Origin: Rhodoferax sp. BLA1
GTDB taxonomy: Bacteria > Pseudomonadota > Gammaproteobacteria > Burkholderiales > Burkholderiaceae_C
Direction of reading: 5' to 3'
NCBI RefSeq assembly: GCF_013416775.1
Contig: NZ_SZVI01000003.1
Coordinates: 186,001 to 250,000 of the forward strand
Length of the DNA: 64,000 nucleotides
The notes beneath the pieces were generated by a model. The model was not told the origin of the DNA and ran no database searches. It worked only from the letters and a program-made list of their open reading frames with translations. Shown piece by piece: positions 51,732-60,888 of the stretch. Within the stretch, counting starts at the first letter, position 1. Each line of letters starts with the position of its first letter. A program made the position numbers and the translations under genes.

Positions 51732-51956
51732 ATGTTGAATGAACAAGACATCAGCCACGCGCTGGATAAACAGGTGCCAGACATGAAGGTCCATGGCTTC
51801 ATCATCGGCACCCGCTATGGTGCACTGGGGATCCCATCCGGCCGCCTGGCTGACATGGTTGCCGACCATCTGACCCGCATCTTGCAGGCCGAGCTGCTGC
51901 GCCTGGTGCGCGCTGCCCAGCAAGCCAAACGCCAGGAGGCTGGTCATGTCCTCTGA
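51732..51956 (+). CDS. Hypothetical small early phage protein
   Basis: A 74-aa protein beginning MLNEQDISHALDKQVPDMKV, ending in a long charged helix (ADMVADHLTRILQAELLRLV). It is 2 bp after the previous gene and overlaps the next by 11 bp. No family is recognised. Confidence 0.6.
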   Translation: MLNEQDISHALDKQVPDMKVHGFIIGTRYGALGIPSGRLADMVADHLTRILQAELLRLVRAAQQAKRQEAGHVL

Positions 51957-52269
51957 TACCCCCAAGCCAACATCTCTGCCAAGCCACACCCTCAAAACCC
52001 TGGCGCTGTTTCGCCTGCTGGCCGGTCATGAGTTGCTGGGCCTGGCCCCTGGCGAGATTGCCAAGGCGCTGGATGTGGGCGCCCCATGGGTCAGCGTCAA
52101 CCTGCCCGCCATCGCCGACGCAACCGGCTTTGTGGAGCGTGTCGACGGCACCAATCGCTGGCGCCTGGGCGTGCCCTTTGTCCGCATCGCGATGTCTGTC
52201 ACCACCCAGCTCAGCAATGCCAAACGCAAGCTCGACGAGGTCAGCACCCGCTACCACGTACCCCTTTGA
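51946..52269 (+). CDS. Winged-helix (IclR-like HTH) early phage protein
   Basis: A 107-aa protein resembling the DNA-binding half of IclR regulators, TLKTLALFRLLAGHELLGLA then GEIAKALDVGAPWVSVNLPAI and VDGTNRWRLG. No effector domain follows. It is translationally linked with the gene before it. It could be a third regulator of the early operon. Confidence 0.7.
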   Translation: MSSDTPKPTSLPSHTLKTLALFRLLAGHELLGLAPGEIAKALDVGAPWVSVNLPAIADATGFVERVDGTNRWRLGVPFVRIAMSVTTQLSNAKRKLDEVSTRYHVPL

Positions 52270-52295
52270 AACCCAACTATTGAAAGACCGCCACC

Positions 52296-53213
52296 ATGGC
52301 TAAAAAACCTACCCCGGCCGCAGAGGTCATTGACGTGCCCATGAATGAGACGCTCCTGGCGCAAGACAAGCAGGCCCTGAACAGCCTGGCCCTGGCCACG
52401 GCCCAACAAGACAGCGCCGTGCGTGCCGCCGCCCTGCAGCTGGGCTACCAGCTGCCCGCCGACTGCACCGACCCCGATCTGATCCAGCGCGACATCAGCG
52501 CCAACATGCGCCGTAGCGTCGAGGCCTGCCTGGAAGTTGGCAAGGGCTTGCGTGTGCTGAAGGAAGCTTGCGCCCATGGAAGCTTTATGGCCCGGCTGGA
52601 TGTGCTTGGTATAGATCCGCACGTGGCTGCGCGCTTCATGCAATCGGCCACCAAGTTCTCAAAGTTGCCGACGTCGGCAACTTTGAAGGCGATCGGCAAT
52701 CAGTCCAAGCTGTTTGAAATGATCGTCCTAGATGACGAGCAGCTCGAAGAACTCGAACTCACCGGCCAAACCGGCGAATTGGCACTGGACGATGTGGCCA
52801 CCATGTCGGTCAAAGAACTCCGCAAGGCCGTGCGTGAAGCCAAGCTGGAGAAAGAAGCCACCGACAGGCTTCTCGAAACTAAAAACAAGCAGCTCGACAA
52901 ACTCAGCCGCCATGTGGCCAAGGCCACACCTGACCAGGTGCTGATTGAGCTGCAAAAGGAAGCCACCGCCTTCATGAGCGACGCCATGGGCTGCATCCAG
53001 GGCCAGCTGCGCCAAGTCTTCCTCAAGATCAAGGACCACACCGAGGCCGACCAGGGCCTGTTCATGGCTGGCCTGGTGGGCCCCATCCAGGCTCAGCTGG
53101 CCGCGCTGCGCGACGAGTTCAACCTGCCCGACATCAGCAACGCCCGCGACCAAGAGCTGGCCGCCGAGGTAGCGCAGTGGGCCGCACCCGCAACCGCTGC
53201 AACAGGTCAATAA
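52296..53213 (+). CDS. Early phage coiled-coil protein, hypothetical
   Basis: A 305-aa soluble protein. The first third carries DISANMRRSVEACLEVGKGLR and FMARLDVLGIDPHVAARFMQSA, as in small DUF3102-like/KilA-associated phage proteins. The middle is a coiled-coil (ELRKAVREAKLEKEATDRLL). It directly precedes transposase gene A, so a role in transposition or replication is possible but unproven. Confidence 0.6.
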   Translation: MAKKPTPAAEVIDVPMNETLLAQDKQALNSLALATAQQDSAVRAAALQLGYQLPADCTDPDLIQRDISANMRRSVEACLEVGKGLRVLKEACAHGSFMARLDVLGIDPHVAARFMQSATKFSKLPTSATLKAIGNQSKLFEMIVLDDEQLEELELTGQTGELALDDVATMSVKELRKAVREAKLEKEATDRLLETKNKQLDKLSRHVAKATPDQVLIELQKEATAFMSDAMGCIQGQLRQVFLKIKDHTEADQGLFMAGLVGPIQAQLAALRDEFNLPDISNARDQELAAEVAQWAAPATAATGQ

Positions 53214-53223
53214 GGCCACTGTC

Positions 53224-55008
53224 ATGGCCATCAACCCTGCCATCGTGCCGCGCCTGGTGCAGCTGGCGCAAGCCGTTGCCAGCGTGCCACGCGGGCAAAA
53301 GACGCCGCTCTACCAAGCCGCTGCCAGTGAGCTTGGTATCAGCCTGCCCACCGTCCACCGTTACCTGGAACAAGTTACCGTGAAACCCACCCGCAAACAA
53401 CGCAGCGACGCAGGCGACGTGCAACTCAGCCGCGACGACGCCTGCACCATCAGCGCGCTGCTGATGACCAGCGCCCGCAAAACCGGCAAACGACTGATGA
53501 GCATTGGCCAGGCGGTCGACATCTTGCTGGCCAATGGCGAGATCAAGCCATTTGCCCTGGATGTCGAGACTGCCGAGCTCACCCGGCTGAGCGACAGCGC
53601 CATAGCCCGAGCGCTGCGCAGCTATGGCGTGCACCCCGACCAACTCAACCGCCCCACGCCAGCTGTTGAGCTCAAGAGCCTGCACCCCAACCACGTCTGG
53701 CAGATCGACGCCAGCATCTGCGTTTTGTATTACCTGAACGCCAAGACCGCCAAAGAAACCGGCTTGCAGGTCATGGAGCGCACCCAGTTCTACAAGAACA
53801 AGCCCGCCAACCTCAAACGTATCGAGTCTGATCGGGTCTGGAGCTATGAGACGACCGACCACTACAGCGGCGCCTTGGCTGTCAACTATGTGAACGGTGC
53901 AGAGAGTGGCGCCAACCTTGCTGAGAGCTTCATCAAAGCCATTCAAAAGCGCGCGAATGATCCGCTGCACGGCGTGCCATTCAATCTGATGATGGACATG
54001 GGCAGCGCCAACACCAGCGGCCTGTTTGGCAACCTAGCACGGCGACTGCAGGTCAAGCTGCATGCCCACAGCCCAGGCAATGCCCGCGCCACCGGCCAGG
54101 TGGAAAAGGCCCGCGACTTGATTGAGCGCAGTTTTGAGAGCAGCCTGCGCCTGCAGCCGGTGGGTGACCTGGATGAACTGAACGCCGCTGCCCAGCGCTG
54201 GGCTTGCTGGTTTAACGGCAACAATATCCACACCCGCCATGGCCGCACCCGCTACGACATGTGGTTGACCATTGCGCCCGAGCAGCTGCGCATTGCCCCA
54301 CCGGCTGAAACGTGTTTTGAGCTGCTAAGCGAAAAGGTCGAAACACGCAAGGTCAACGACAACCTGACTGTGTCGTTCCGTGCCGGCACGTACTGTGTGC
54401 GCGCAGTGCCAGGCGTGATGATTGGCGAGAAGCTGCAGGTCACCATCAACCCCTATGTGCCCGACGCTGCCCAAGTGTTGCTCAAAGACGCAGACGGCCA
54501 TGAAACGCTGATCAGCATCCCGCTGCTGGCCAAAGATGAAGCCGGGTTCCTGGAGCGTGCCAACGTCATCGGTGAAGACTTTGCCCGCCCGGCCGACACG
54601 CTGCTGGACACCAACCGCAAAGAAGTCCAGCGCCTGGCCTACGACGCAACCACCGACGAGGAAGCCGAGGCCAAGCGCAAGGCGGGTGTGGTTCCTCTGG
54701 GTAGCCGCATCGACCCATACAAGGTCATTGATGCCGCCCCGGTGCGTACCTACATGCCAAAGCTTGGCTCGGACATGGTGCCAGCGGTCACCACCACCAG
54801 CACCCCGGTGCCGGTGCCGGTGCGCACTCTCAGCCAGTTCGAGGCCGCCCAGGCACTGCGGTCCATGGGCATGACGCTCAATGCCGAGCTGGTGTCCACC
54901 CTCAAAACCCAGTATCCAGATGGTGTGCCAGAAGACCAGATTGATGCACTGCATGCCCGCCTGACTGTGCGTGGCGGCCTGCGCGTTGTGAATGGAGGTT
55001 CCCTGTGA
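53224..55008 (+). CDS. Transposase A (MuA-type DDE recombinase)
   Basis: A 594-aa DDE transposase. The N-terminal region holds DNA-binding helix-turn-helix elements (ASELGISLPTVHRYLEQV). The RNase H-like catalytic core has D162 (VWQIDAS), D258 (NLMMDMGSAN) and E294 (TGQVEKARD), with D-x35-E spacing. A beta-barrel domain (SFRAGTYCVRAVPG) follows and the C-terminus is helical. It joins phage ends to target DNA for integration and replicative transposition. It overlaps gene B by 4 bp. Confidence 0.93.
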   Translation: MAINPAIVPRLVQLAQAVASVPRGQKTPLYQAAASELGISLPTVHRYLEQVTVKPTRKQRSDAGDVQLSRDDACTISALLMTSARKTGKRLMSIGQAVDILLANGEIKPFALDVETAELTRLSDSAIARALRSYGVHPDQLNRPTPAVELKSLHPNHVWQIDASICVLYYLNAKTAKETGLQVMERTQFYKNKPANLKRIESDRVWSYETTDHYSGALAVNYVNGAESGANLAESFIKAIQKRANDPLHGVPFNLMMDMGSANTSGLFGNLARRLQVKLHAHSPGNARATGQVEKARDLIERSFESSLRLQPVGDLDELNAAAQRWACWFNGNNIHTRHGRTRYDMWLTIAPEQLRIAPPAETCFELLSEKVETRKVNDNLTVSFRAGTYCVRAVPGVMIGEKLQVTINPYVPDAAQVLLKDADGHETLISIPLLAKDEAGFLERANVIGEDFARPADTLLDTNRKEVQRLAYDATTDEEAEAKRKAGVVPLGSRIDPYKVIDAAPVRTYMPKLGSDMVPAVTTTSTPVPVPVRTLSQFEAAQALRSMGMTLNAELVSTLKTQYPDGVPEDQIDALHARLTVRGGLRVVNGGSL

Positions 55009-56318
55009 GCGCCCAAAACCCCGGCACGATCGCCCGCAAAGTCACCCCGGAACTGATTCGGGCCTTGTATCAGATGACGCTGGAGCGGCGCATCAAAGCA
55101 GAGATATCGGCTGCGCTCCACATCAGCACCGCGCTGGTCAAGCAACTCCGCGCTGGCACGTATGCATCCATGGACGCCGACTCCCAGGCGGCGTGGGATC
55201 AGACCTTCGGCCTCGCGAATGCCGGTTCAAGCCCTATTAGCCCGGCCAATAGCGCTCAACCAGAGGGGGCCGCCCCTACCGTGCCTGTAGCGCTGCCCAA
55301 GCGGCCGTCGCGCTGGCATGACTACACCCCAAAAAACAAGTTGGCCCCGTCAAGTTCGAACCTTGACGAGGCCGCCCCCGAAGTCCCGAAACCAACCGAA
55401 ACCACAGGAGTAGACCCGATGTTACTAGTGAATGCAGGCCTCAACCCCACCACACGTCAGCACTTCAAGCTGACAGCAAACCCCTTTGTTGACGATGTGC
55501 AGAGCCCCGATGACGTTTTCCAGACACCCAGCGTGCGTTACGTGCGCGCAGCGCTGACCGATTGCGCCCAGCACCACGGCTTCGTCGCTGTCGTGGGCGA
55601 GTCGGGTTCTGGCAAAAGTACCCTGGCCGAGGACCTCCAGGAGCGCCTCCGTAAGGACGGCCGCGACATCGTCCTGGTCAAGCCCTACGTCCTGGCGATG
55701 GAGGGGACTGACCTCCGTGGCAAAACGCTCAAAAGCACGGCCATCGCCGAGTCGATCGCCACCGCACTGGATCCACACGTGCGGCTGCGTCAGAGCGCAG
55801 AGGCCCGTTTCCGCCAGTTGCACACCTTGCTGTCGGCCAGCTGCCGCAGTGGCCATCGGCACCTGCTGGTCATTGAAGAGGCGCACTGCCTGCCGGTGGC
55901 CACCCTCAAGCATTTGAAACGCTTTGCCGAGCTCAAGGACGGCATGAAGCGCCTGCTGGGCGTGGCGCTGATCGGTCAGCCCGAGCTGCGCGATCGCCTC
56001 AGCGGCCAAAACGCCGAAGTGCGTGAAGTTGCCCAGCGTTGCGAAATCATCGAACTGGAGCCACTGGACAGCGAGCTGGAGGCCTATCTGCAGCACAAGT
56101 TTGCCCGCTTCAACCTCAAGCTGGCTGACGTGTTTTCGCCCGATGCGTTTGATGCCATCCGTGCCCGCCTGATCTACCGCCCGCGTGGTAGTCGCCCTGG
56201 AGATGTGCGCAGCCTGTGTTACCCGCTCGTGGTCAATAACCTGGTGTGCCGCGCCATGAACGCCGCAGCGGCCAACCACTGGCCACAGGTGGACGCCCAA
56301 GTGATCGCCGGGTGCTAA
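55005..56318 (+). CDS. AAA ATPase, transposition protein B (MuB/ExeA-like) with N-terminal HTH
   Basis: A 437-aa protein from GTG 55005. Residues 1-60 are helical with a likely helix-turn-helix (KAEISAALHISTALVKQLR), and a Pro-rich linker follows. From residue 139 (MLLVNAGLNPTTRQHFKLTA) it is a standard AAA ATPase with Walker A VVGESGSGKSTLA and Walker B HLLVIEEAHCLP. It selects targets and activates the transposase. An internal ATG at 55419 with AGGAG at 55406-55410 could yield an ATPase-only form. Confidence 0.88.
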   Translation: MSAQNPGTIARKVTPELIRALYQMTLERRIKAEISAALHISTALVKQLRAGTYASMDADSQAAWDQTFGLANAGSSPISPANSAQPEGAAPTVPVALPKRPSRWHDYTPKNKLAPSSSNLDEAAPEVPKPTETTGVDPMLLVNAGLNPTTRQHFKLTANPFVDDVQSPDDVFQTPSVRYVRAALTDCAQHHGFVAVVGESGSGKSTLAEDLQERLRKDGRDIVLVKPYVLAMEGTDLRGKTLKSTAIAESIATALDPHVRLRQSAEARFRQLHTLLSASCRSGHRHLLVIEEAHCLPVATLKHLKRFAELKDGMKRLLGVALIGQPELRDRLSGQNAEVREVAQRCEIIELEPLDSELEAYLQHKFARFNLKLADVFSPDAFDAIRARLIYRPRGSRPGDVRSLCYPLVVNNLVCRAMNAAAANHWPQVDAQVIAGC

Positions 56319-56321
56319 GCC

Positions 56322-56468
56322 ATGCGCAACTACACCATGACCATTACCCAGGCAGACGGTGTGCAGCTGCGCTACCTGTGCATCTACTCCGATGGTTTTT
56401 CCGCCGCCATCGACGCCTTGGAAACCTTCCCCAACGCCAAGCGCATCAGCGCCAGGAGACTGCCATGA
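56322..56468 (+). CDS. Hypothetical 48-aa early phage protein
   Basis: A 48-aa frame starting MRNYTMTITQADGVQLRYLC, 3 bp after gene B. Its stop overlaps the next start as ATGA. The tight coupling supports it. No domain is recognised. Confidence 0.5.
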   Translation: MRNYTMTITQADGVQLRYLCIYSDGFSAAIDALETFPNAKRISARRLP

Positions 56469-56773
56469 ATATCAAAAACAGCCGTTGCCAAGAACTTGGC
56501 GTTTGCCAGGGTCTGGGCCCCAATGACTGCCCAGATTGCGACAGCTTTGAGTGCGAGGTTGTCGTTCCTGGCCTGCAGCCGGTGGCTGATCGCCGCCAGG
56601 TGGACCGCCGGTACACCTTCGCACCTGGTGTGATCGAAGGCGCCCAGCCCACTCAGGCCTTTGTGGATGTGGACGAGTGGTTCCCGCTCAGCCTGGCTGA
56701 GACACTCAAGCTGGCGTGTGTGCTGGCAGTGCTGGGCCTGGCGGCAGGTTATCTGGTGGAGCGCTTCGCATGA
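56465..56773 (+). CDS. Cys-rich early phage protein with C-terminal membrane helix
   Basis: A 102-aa protein. The first 30 residues hold five cysteines (CQELGVCQ; NDCPDCDSFEC), which may bind zinc. The C-terminus is one membrane segment (LKLACVLAVLGLAAGYLV). It overlaps neighbours by ATGA at both ends. Function is unknown. Confidence 0.6.
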   Translation: MNIKNSRCQELGVCQGLGPNDCPDCDSFECEVVVPGLQPVADRRQVDRRYTFAPGVIEGAQPTQAFVDVDEWFPLSLAETLKLACVLAVLGLAAGYLVERFA

Positions 56774-57390
56774 CAGACCTCAGTTGCCCCGTGTGTGGTA
56801 CCGAGCTGGGGTTGGACCATCTGTTCGTTGATGCTGACAACCGCGCTGCAGTGGCCCGCCTGATCGCCGTGGGCCTGCCGATCGGCGCCCGGCTGCTGCA
56901 GTACGTGCGCCTGTTCACCCCGCCCAAGACCACGCTCACCCAGCGCAAGCAGGTGCGCATCATCCTGCAGCTGCTGCCCGACCTGGAGCGCCAGGCCATC
57001 ACCCACCGTGGCCGCGAATGGCGGGTACCGCTGGCCACATGGGCCCAGGGCATCGACCAGATGCTGCTGTCCCGTGATGCGGGAAAGCTGGATCTGCCGA
57101 TGAAAAACCACGCATACCTCTACACCATCCTGGTCAGCCTGGCTGACAAGGTGGAGGCCACTGCCGAGCAGCAGCGTGAGGCTGAGCGCCGCACGCCAGT
57201 GCGCCAAGACACCGTCACTGTGCGCGGCCAGGCCATGAGCATCGGCCAAGGCCTGGCCCAGGTGTATGGCGACCGTGACCCCAAATTGGTCGCCAAAGAC
57301 GCCCACGACCGCCAGGCCACACCCATGCCCGCTGATTTGCGGGAACGTACTGCCCAGCTCAAACGCTCAACCATAGGAGCCAAACCATGA
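56770..57390 (+). CDS. Zinc-ribbon early phage protein
   Basis: A 206-aa protein that begins MTDLSCPVCGTELGLDHLFV, half of a zinc ribbon. The middle resembles a small DNA-binding helical domain (TLTQRKQVRIILQLLPDLE; WRVPLATWAQGIDQML). It sits in the B-to-DUF3164 interval. Specific function is unknown. Confidence 0.6.
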   Translation: MTDLSCPVCGTELGLDHLFVDADNRAAVARLIAVGLPIGARLLQYVRLFTPPKTTLTQRKQVRIILQLLPDLERQAITHRGREWRVPLATWAQGIDQMLLSRDAGKLDLPMKNHAYLYTILVSLADKVEATAEQQREAERRTPVRQDTVTVRGQAMSIGQGLAQVYGDRDPKLVAKDAHDRQATPMPADLRERTAQLKRSTIGAKP

Positions 57391-57836
57391 TCCCCAAGGT
57401 CCGCAACCAGTCTGACATCAACCTGGCTGTTCTGAACTACGTGGAAGAACGCGGCCGCGCCGACTATGCCGAGCTGTTCAAAAAGTTCAAAGATGGCGGT
57501 GACAACGAGGACACCTGCCGCGCCCGCTTCAACAAAAAGCTTGAATACCTGGTATCCACAGAGCAGCTCATTTCCTGGGGTCGTGGCTGCGAACGGACGT
57601 TTGGCATCGGCCCCTATGCGGGAAACCCAGCGGCCAGCGCTGCCGGTGTGGCGCGGGCCCAGAAGGCAGTCAAAAGCAAAAAGCCAGACACCCGAGCCAG
57701 TGCCACACCCGCGCCGCTGCCTTTCTTCATCAACCTGAGCCGCCTGCCCGCCAGCGTGCTGCCCAGTCGCACACCGCCGTTGCGCCCTGGTGCCCTCGAT
57801 TTTCTGAGCCGCCCAAGCCGTGGCTTCGCCTGCTGA
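57387..57836 (+). CDS. Winged-helix early phage protein
   Basis: A 149-aa protein with an N-terminal winged helix (INLAVLNYVEERGRADYAEL; ARFNKKLEYLVSTEQLISWG) and a Pro/Ser-rich C-terminal tail. It overlaps the previous gene as ATGA. Likely DNA-binding. Confidence 0.6.
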   Translation: MIPKVRNQSDINLAVLNYVEERGRADYAELFKKFKDGGDNEDTCRARFNKKLEYLVSTEQLISWGRGCERTFGIGPYAGNPAASAAGVARAQKAVKSKKPDTRASATPAPLPFFINLSRLPASVLPSRTPPLRPGALDFLSRPSRGFAC

Positions 57837-57862
57837 CTTACCCACCCGAAAAGGACTTTCCC

Positions 57863-58501
57863 ATGACTGAAACCACCACCCAAGCCAGCAGCCAGAGCAC
57901 CACACCTGGCTACTGGCAGGACCCCAAAGGCAACCTGGTGCCGGTGTCGCGCATCAAGCAGATTGACCAGCTGCGCGACCAGCTCGTGTATGAGCTGTGC
58001 GCCAAGGCCGAGGCCGAATCGCGCTCCCTGGGCACCTTCAAGCTCAACGCCATGGCCGATGTAGCTGCCTACGTCTCCACCAGCGCCGAAAACTATGGTG
58101 TCAAAACAGGTGGCACCAAGGGCAATGTGTCGCTGACCAGCTACGACGGCAAATACAAGATCGTGCGCCAGATGCAGGACAAGATCGTGTTTGGTGAGCA
58201 GATCCTGTCGGCCAAGCAGCTGATCGACGAGTGTGTCCATGTCTGGGCCACGGGTGCCAATGACAACATCAAGGTCCTGGTCAACCACGCCTTTCAGACC
58301 GACAAAGAAGGCAAGATCAACATCGACCGGGTGCTGGGGCTGCGCGCCCTGGACATCAAGGACCCGAAGTGGCTGCAGGCCATGCAGGCCATTGCCGACA
58401 GCATGCAAACCGCCTCCACAAAGCCTTACATCCGCTTCTACAAGCGCGATGACACCACCCAGGAATACCTGCCCATCAACCTTGACGTTGCGAGCGCCTG
58501 A
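57863..58501 (+). CDS. DUF3164-family phage protein
   Basis: A 212-aa protein with the DUF3164 landmarks GYWQDPKGNLVPVSRIKQID, GNVSLTSYDGKYKIVRQMQD and LGLRALDIKDPKWLQAM. It is regularly found in the early regions of Mu-like phages. Molecular function is unknown. Confidence 0.87.
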   Translation: MTETTTQASSQSTTPGYWQDPKGNLVPVSRIKQIDQLRDQLVYELCAKAEAESRSLGTFKLNAMADVAAYVSTSAENYGVKTGGTKGNVSLTSYDGKYKIVRQMQDKIVFGEQILSAKQLIDECVHVWATGANDNIKVLVNHAFQTDKEGKINIDRVLGLRALDIKDPKWLQAMQAIADSMQTASTKPYIRFYKRDDTTQEYLPINLDVASA

Positions 58502-58503
58502 TC

Positions 58504-59409
58504 ATGTTTACCAATGCAGTCATTTATCGGATCACCGTCGAGAACTTCTTCACACCTGGCACGTGGCTTGACGACGCCATCGCCAGCCAGGCCTTTGTGC
58601 CGACCGGTCCCACACAAGAGCGGTCATTCGGCTTTGTGCCGCCTCGCGGCCACGCCCATGACGCGATGGTGGAGTCCATCGGCGGCCAGCTGATCCTCAA
58701 GCACATGACCGAGTCACGCTCGGTACCCGCCAGGGCGATCGCCAACCATGTGGACGAAATGGTCCAGAAGATCCTGGAAGCCACCGGCCGCAATCCTGGC
58801 AAAAAGGAGATCCGCGACCTCAAGGACGAATCCCGCCTGACGCTGCTGCCCAGTGCGTTCCCAAAACAGGAGGCTGTATTCATCTGGATTGACCCGGTGG
58901 CAGCGCGCCTGGTCATTGGTGCATCCAGCCAGGCCAAGGCTGACAAAGTGGTCAATAGCTTGGTGCAGGCCATCAAAGGCCTGGCAGTCACCTTGGTCAA
59001 CACCCAGGTGTCACCAGTTGCGGCTATGGCCGAATGGCTGCTCAGTGGTGATGCGCCTGCTGGCTTCACGGTGGACCGCGATTGCGAACTCAAGTCGGCT
59101 GATGAGTCCAAGGCCGTGGTGCGCTACGCCCGGCACCGTCTGGACACCGACGAGGTCCGCGACCATATCCGCGCTGGCCTGATGCCTACGCGCCTGGCGC
59201 TCACCTGGAGCGATCGCGTGTCCTTCGTGCTGACAGATGGCCTGCAGATCCGCAAGATCAGCTTCCTGGATGTTGTATTCGCAGACACACTCGACCGCGC
59301 CGACGATGAGGCCCACGCTTTCGACACCGATGCAGCCATTGCAACTGGCGAGCTGCTGAAGCTGATCCCAGATCTGCTGTCAGCGCTCAGCGGCGAGTTG
59401 GAGGCCTGA
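58504..59409 (+). CDS. rdgC: RdgC-like recombination-associated protein
   Basis: A 301-aa RdgC-family protein. It shows AFVPTGPTQERSFGFVPPRG near the N-terminus, then RNPGKKEIRDLKDE, VFIWIDPVAARLVIGASSQA, GFTVDRDCELKSADESKAVV and TRLALTWSDRVSFVLTD, all in RdgC order. RdgC forms a ring around DNA and limits RecA action. Carriage by a Mu-like phage next to DUF3164 suggests a role in protecting phage ends or controlling host recombination. Confidence 0.88.
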   Translation: MFTNAVIYRITVENFFTPGTWLDDAIASQAFVPTGPTQERSFGFVPPRGHAHDAMVESIGGQLILKHMTESRSVPARAIANHVDEMVQKILEATGRNPGKKEIRDLKDESRLTLLPSAFPKQEAVFIWIDPVAARLVIGASSQAKADKVVNSLVQAIKGLAVTLVNTQVSPVAAMAEWLLSGDAPAGFTVDRDCELKSADESKAVVRYARHRLDTDEVRDHIRAGLMPTRLALTWSDRVSFVLTDGLQIRKISFLDVVFADTLDRADDEAHAFDTDAAIATGELLKLIPDLLSALSGELEA

Positions 59410-59411
59410 TC

Positions 59412-59795
59412 ATGCCCGCCGTTAACTTTTACCCCCGCTTTGCTGACCAGGTCGAAAGCGGTCAGAAGCGCCAGACCATCCGCCTGCGGCAGTTCCACCC
59501 AGGTGCGACTTTGCATCTGCTGACCGGCCAGCGCACCGCCTGGTGCCAGCGCCTGGGTGTGGGCACCGTGACCCGCTGCCGCCCGGTGGTGGTCGACTTC
59601 TACAACTATGTCCCAAGGATCGTGATTGACGACGTGGCGCTGTCAGTGAAGCAAATGGAAGCCTTCGCCCGTGCAGACGGCTTCCCGGACCTGGACTCGT
59701 TCATGGACTTTTTCAGCGACCACTACGAGCTGCCGCTGGCGGCCTGGGTGACTGAGTGGGATCTGGCTGAGCAGACTGAGGAGACAGCGGCATGA
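59412..59795 (+). CDS. ASCH-like domain phage protein
   Basis: A 127-aa protein with an ASCH-type beta-barrel start (FYPRFADQVESGQKRQTIRL, then HPGATLHLLTGQRT). ASCH proteins bind RNA or modified nucleotides. It lies 2 bp after rdgC. The specific role is unknown. Confidence 0.7.
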   Translation: MPAVNFYPRFADQVESGQKRQTIRLRQFHPGATLHLLTGQRTAWCQRLGVGTVTRCRPVVVDFYNYVPRIVIDDVALSVKQMEAFARADGFPDLDSFMDFFSDHYELPLAAWVTEWDLAEQTEETAA

Positions 59796-60187
59796 GCATG
59801 ACCCAAGAACACCTGGACCTCGCCATGAAGGCGGTGGGCCATGTCATCCAACGCATTCAGGCAGACCCACGCCTGGCCTACCTGATGGGCCCTGGCACAG
59901 AAGCGTTTGACTTGCTCATCGCAGCCGCTGCCGCCCCATCTGGTCTTGATGAGGACTTTTTAGGTGAGCAGATCACGGGGACGCTTGTGTATCAGCCGGT
60001 TGTAGCCATCGGTGCAACAGCGGCCGAGGTCGACCAGGAGCTGCTGGCCCGAATCGCGCTGTATGACGACGGTGTCCACGACCGCGACGACCAAGACGAT
60101 CTGAACATGCTGGTCAATCACTTTGTCAGGCGCGGCCTGGAAGTGGCCGAGGCCGCGCGCGACACACGGACCAAGGAGTTGTTCTGA
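59792..60187 (+). CDS. Hypothetical early phage protein
   Basis: A 131-aa acidic protein (MSMTQEHLDLAMKAVGHVIQ) without a recognised family. It is linked by ATGA-type overlaps to the ASCH gene and the following DUF2786 gene. Confidence 0.6.
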   Translation: MSMTQEHLDLAMKAVGHVIQRIQADPRLAYLMGPGTEAFDLLIAAAAAPSGLDEDFLGEQITGTLVYQPVVAIGATAAEVDQELLARIALYDDGVHDRDDQDDLNMLVNHFVRRGLEVAEAARDTRTKELF

Positions 60188-60888
60188 TGACACGCGACGA
60201 AGCTCTCAAAAAGATCAAGAAGTGCCTGGCGCTGGCCAAAAGCCAGAACCCGCACGAAGCCGCTGCAGCAATGCGCCAGGCGCAAAAGCTGATGGCTGAG
60301 CACAACCTGGATGAACAGGCCGTTTCCATGGCCGATGTGTCGGAGTCGAAAGTCTCAGCAGTCAGCCAAGCACACGTCAAGTGGGAGTCTGCACTGTTTG
60401 CAATCGTTGCAGAGGCATTTGGATGTCAGCGTTACATTGAAATTGGGAGCCGCATGCTGCCCAACGGGCGCTGGGTGAAACACCGCCGCATTGTGTTCAT
60501 TGGTGTAGGCGCTGCCGCCGAGGTGGCCAGCTATGCGTATGAGGTGCTGTCGCGCCAATGTTCCAAAGCACGCACCGATCACATCAGCAAACAGCCAGGC
60601 AGTTCTAAACGCATCACCAAGACAGCGCGTGGTGACCAGTTCGCGCTGGGCTGGGCCTATGGTGTGCGCGGGCTGCTGGACAAGTTTGCCAATGGTGATG
60701 CCAATGACAAACTGCTGGAGTCTTACATGGAGACAAAGCACCCGGACATGACCACGGTGAAGCCCGTGGACCGAAGCGTTGGCCGCAACGTGCGCGATAA
60801 CGATCTTGAGAACGGGTTCGCGTCGGGCAAACAGGCCCAGCTGCAGCGCGGTGTGGGTGGTATGGCTCAGCAGGGGTTGCTGTCGTGA
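60187..60888 (+). CDS. DUF2786-family phage protein
   Basis: A 233-aa protein. The N-terminal 40 residues are a DUF2786 domain (DEALKKIKKCLALAKSQNPH; MRQAQKLMAEHNL). The rest resembles the companion DUF7168-type domain (GCQRYIEIGSRM; VEVASYAYEV-like region). Common in transposable phages, function unknown. Confidence 0.82.
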   Translation: MTRDEALKKIKKCLALAKSQNPHEAAAAMRQAQKLMAEHNLDEQAVSMADVSESKVSAVSQAHVKWESALFAIVAEAFGCQRYIEIGSRMLPNGRWVKHRRIVFIGVGAAAEVASYAYEVLSRQCSKARTDHISKQPGSSKRITKTARGDQFALGWAYGVRGLLDKFANGDANDKLLESYMETKHPDMTTVKPVDRSVGRNVRDNDLENGFASGKQAQLQRGVGGMAQQGLLS

